64,000 nt of DNA, from the NCBI GenBank assembly GCA_013204605.1, contig JABMNI010000013.1:1-64000 (forward strand). The letters are read 5' to 3'. The notes under the pieces are model-generated. The model saw only the letters and a list, made by a program, of their open reading frames with translations, was not told where the DNA came from and searched no databases. The position numbers were made by a program, and so were the translations under genes. The first letter of the stretch is position 1. Each line of letters opens with the position of its first letter. This DNA comes from Ignavibacteria bacterium (lineage in GTDB: Bacteria > Bacteroidota > Ignavibacteria > Kapaibacteriales > Kapaibacteriaceae). Positions 61,144-64,000 of the stretch are shown here, piece after piece.

Positions 61144-63534
61144 ATGATTTCAATTTTGCTGCTGAGTTTTTTTGCGATGGGCGAATCGCACGTGCATGGT
61201 GTTGTGCGCGATAGTGCCAGCCGCGAGCCGCTGGTGGGGGCGGTGGTGCAGGTGGTGGGGACGAAGATTGGTTCGGTGACGGATCACCACGGCGCGTTTC
61301 ACTTGCATGATGTAACAACCGATACCACCCTGATTGATGTGCGATACGTGGGGTACGCCATTAAACGTGCTACGTTGTTTGCACCGTATACAAATTCAGT
61401 TGAGGTTCTTTTGGGTATGGGCGAGAGTAATAATGCACGTGTGTTGAAAGGGCGAAATCCGGACGGACCAGACCTTCAGACGCAACCGGTAATTGTTACT
61501 GCCGATGTTTTGTCGAGCGCGGGGATGCACACGCAATCGCAAACGGTGTTGACTGAAACCGAGCTGCGTGAAAATTCGGGTCAGAATTTTTCGGCGGCAC
61601 TTACGGAGATCCCAGGCGTTACAACCATTCAGACCGGACCCACCGTTCAAAAGCCGATTATTCGCGGTCAGTCCGGCAATCGAATTGTGATCAACAACAA
61701 CGGCATCAATCAAGAGGGTCAGCAGTGGGGCACAGAGCACGCACCGGAAATTGACCCGTTTACGCCTATGCGCATTCAAGTGGTGAAGGGGGCTGCGGGG
61801 GTTGTGTATGGTCCGAACGCCTTGGGCGGTATCATCCGCTCTGAACCTTCACCGCTCGACGTGTACGAGAAATTATCGGGCGAGGCATCGGTGAATTTGT
61901 TTACCAATAATCAGCAAGGTGCCGTTGGCGGCTATGTGCAAACTGGTGGTGTGCTGGGAAAGCCCCTTGCCATTCGCGTGTATGCAAATGCGCGCAGAGC
62001 GGGGAGTTCGAGTGCGCCGGAGTATTCGTTGCAGAATACGGCGTTTGGGAGTTGGAGCGGTGGACTCTACACGACGTTTGGGAATAATGATCTGGGCGGC
62101 TGGGCAACATTGAGTGAGTTTCAAACTACGCTGGGAATTTTTTCGGGCTCGCACATTGGAAATCCGGCCGATATGCAACGCGCAATTGAACGCGGAAATC
62201 CGGTAACGAATCCGGAGTTTTCGTACGATATTTCTAATCCGAAACAAGAGGTGCAGCACACTATGTTCTCCGGACAATTTCATAACTACATCAAGAATTT
62301 TGGAACGCTGAGCGTAACGTATGGTTGGCAGCGAAATAATCGCAGCGAATATGATGCCCACAACTTGCGGATTATTGGGCGTGGCGACAATCCGGATGAA
62401 CGCGCCGCCGATAGCATTGCGCGGCTGAACAATGCGTTGCAAACGCCGGCCATGAATTTGGTACTGGTTACGTATTCGCTCGAGGCAAAACTGGAGCACC
62501 GGCTGAATGATGTAACGTCGGGATCGATTGGCGTAAATGCCTTGCGCCAGAGTAACAGTCGCGGCGGAAGTGTAGCTCTCATTCCCGATTATTTGCTGTA
62601 TGGGGTAGGGGGCTATGTGTTAGAAAACTCCATGATTAGAAATGTGCAATTATCTGCCGGACTCAGGTACGATGTTCGATGGCTCGATGCAAGGTTGGAT
62701 GTTCTGGGGAGCACTCAACAGACCATAAAAAATAATTTGTACACGTCGTTTTCGGGAGCGTTGGGTGCGCAAACGCAACTCACAGACAACCTCAGATTAT
62801 CGGCCAACGTTGGCTCAGCGTGGCGTCCACCGCAAGTAAACGAACTCTACAGCAACGGTCTGCACCACGGCGTAGCCACCTACGAAATTGGCAACGCGGA
62901 ACTTCAAGCAGAACGCAACATCAATGCAGATGTGACGCTGCACATCAATACGAGTGATGTGCAGTGCGAAGTAAGCGGATACGCAACCAAATATTTCGGC
63001 TACATTTACACTAAGCCCCTTCCCAATAATCCCACCACCACCGTGCGCGGAACGTTTCCTACCTACGTTTACACAAGTAACAATGCGTGGATAAACGGAG
63101 TAGATTTCAGTGCCACCGCCGAGTTGACAACGGTGATTTCGGTGTCGGCAAAAGGCTCAGTAGTGCGCGGCACAACCACCGAAGGAATTCCATTGCCCCT
63201 CATTCCTGCTGATCGGCTACGGCTGAGCGTGCACGCGCATGCGCATGACGTGTGGCTCGCGCACGATGCCTACGTGGAAGTCGGTGTGAGCGGAGTGCGG
63301 CGTCAGGACCAGTACCTCGACAGTTCCGACTACGCGCCGCCGCCACCTGGCTACATTTTGACTGATCTCAAATTCGGCGCAACAATCGATGTCTTCGACA
63401 AACCGGTCTTCGTGGGTCTGTCGTGTTCCAACCTCTTCAACCATCGTTACCGCGACTACCTAAATCGATTTCGATATTTTGCTGATGATGCGGGGCGGAA
63501 TTTTACTATAAGATTTTCGGTGCCCTTTCACTAA
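61144..63534 (+). CDS. TonB-dependent receptor with CarboxypepD_reg-like N-terminus
   Basis: VHGVVRDSASREPLVGAVVQVVGTKIGSVTDHHGAFHL; plug and barrel, C-terminal F-H. Confidence 0.95.
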   Translation: MISILLLSFFAMGESHVHGVVRDSASREPLVGAVVQVVGTKIGSVTDHHGAFHLHDVTTDTTLIDVRYVGYAIKRATLFAPYTNSVEVLLGMGESNNARVLKGRNPDGPDLQTQPVIVTADVLSSAGMHTQSQTVLTETELRENSGQNFSAALTEIPGVTTIQTGPTVQKPIIRGQSGNRIVINNNGINQEGQQWGTEHAPEIDPFTPMRIQVVKGAAGVVYGPNALGGIIRSEPSPLDVYEKLSGEASVNLFTNNQQGAVGGYVQTGGVLGKPLAIRVYANARRAGSSSAPEYSLQNTAFGSWSGGLYTTFGNNDLGGWATLSEFQTTLGIFSGSHIGNPADMQRAIERGNPVTNPEFSYDISNPKQEVQHTMFSGQFHNYIKNFGTLSVTYGWQRNNRSEYDAHNLRIIGRGDNPDERAADSIARLNNALQTPAMNLVLVTYSLEAKLEHRLNDVTSGSIGVNALRQSNSRGGSVALIPDYLLYGVGGYVLENSMIRNVQLSAGLRYDVRWLDARLDVLGSTQQTIKNNLYTSFSGALGAQTQLTDNLRLSANVGSAWRPPQVNELYSNGLHHGVATYEIGNAELQAERNINADVTLHINTSDVQCEVSGYATKYFGYIYTKPLPNNPTTTVRGTFPTYVYTSNNAWINGVDFSATAELTTVISVSAKGSVVRGTTTEGIPLPLIPADRLRLSVHAHAHDVWLAHDAYVEVGVSGVRRQDQYLDSSDYAPPPPGYILTDLKFGATIDVFDKPVFVGLSCSNLFNHRYRDYLNRFRYFADDAGRNFTIRFSVPFH

Positions 63535-63576
63535 GTGTCACACTTTACCTACTTCATTACACGATCAACATTAAAC

Positions 63577-63597
63577 ACACCTATATGGCAAAGGTGT
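63577..63597. promoter_or_regulatory. Inverted repeat ACACCT-N9-AGGTGT upstream of dinD-like gene
   Basis: acacctatatggcaaaggtgt; possible operator. Confidence 0.3.
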
Positions 63598-63629
63598 ACT
63601 TGTTAAAGTTAATGTAGGTTGCGACGAAC

Positions 63630-64000
63630 ATGAAAAACAACACAAACACTTTTGAAGAAATCAAACGCACCAATAAGATTGGACAAGAGTTTTGGAGTGC
63701 ACGAGAGCTTTTCACAGCGCTGGGATATTTCAAATGGGACAAATTCCTTAACGTAATAAGTAAGGCAAAAGAGGCATGCATCAACTCGGGTCAGGGTGCA
63801 GATGACCATTTTCCCCAAGTGGAGAAAATGGTCGATATAGGCTCTGGCGCTTTTCGAGATGTTGGTGATTTGCACCTGACTAGGTATGCCTGCTACCTGA
63901 TAGTACAGAACGCCGATCCTTCAAAGGAAGTCGTGGCATTGGGTCAAACGTACTTCGCAATTCAAACAAGAAAAGCCGAGCTGATTGAACAAGCATTCGA
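63630..64000 (+). CDS. dinD: DNA damage-inducible protein D-like (partial, runs off window)
   Basis: My translation: MKNNTNTFEEIKRTNKIGQEFWSARELFTALGYFKWDKFLNVISKAKEACINSGQGADDHFPQVEKMV...LTRYACYLIVQNADPSKEVVALGQTYFAIQTRKAELIEQAF; absent from the ORF track. Confidence 0.9.
   Translation, partial: MKNNTNTFEEIKRTNKIGQEFWSARELFTALGYFKWDKFLNVISKAKEACINSGQGADDHFPQVEKMVDIGSGAFRDVGDLHLTRYACYLIVQNADPSKEVVALGQTYFAIQTRKAELIEQAF

Overview
The window is a gene-dense stretch of about 64 kb from a Bacteroidota/Chlorobiota-like (FCB group) chromosome. The assignment rests on a SusC/SusD pair, T9SS-type C-terminal domains and a succinate dehydrogenase b558-type SdhC. Content is mostly housekeeping and transport: ClC channel, NhaA, a phoU-pstBACS operon with a porin and rfbA, pfkA-DUF1844-nadK, ade, nadC, rpoN, msrA, crcB, M1 peptidase, GcvT, GDP-mannose pyrophosphorylase, an RND efflux operon, an RsmB-type methyltransferase and TonB receptors. 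There is one tRNA (CAU anticodon, minus strand). A truncated dinD-like gene at the right edge is absent from the supplied ORF track. No CRISPR array, rRNA or transposase was seen.

The strongest unexplained signal is a dispersed non-palindromic octamer, ARGGGGCT (reverse complement AGCCCCYT). I counted about 53 exact copies by eye, against about 3-4 expected by composition. Copies are split almost evenly between strands, lie mostly inside genes in every reading frame, and also cross spacers and stop codons. Many share extended flanks (TGAAAGGGGCTTTGTGGG / TAGGGGGCTATSTGTT). This density and layout resembles a DNA-uptake-sequence or HIP1-like genome signature rather than Chi or KOPS.

Secondary signals: (i) heptad arrays (GAATTAC/CAATTAG) that supply the stop codons of at least four genes; (ii) an inverted composite repeat flanking a rhodanese cassette at 47.95-48.78 kb; (iii) a CCGGGGAACTTTGG repeat at two intergenic sites; (iv) a tRNA only 2 nt from the next start codon; (v) two probable frameshifted genes.
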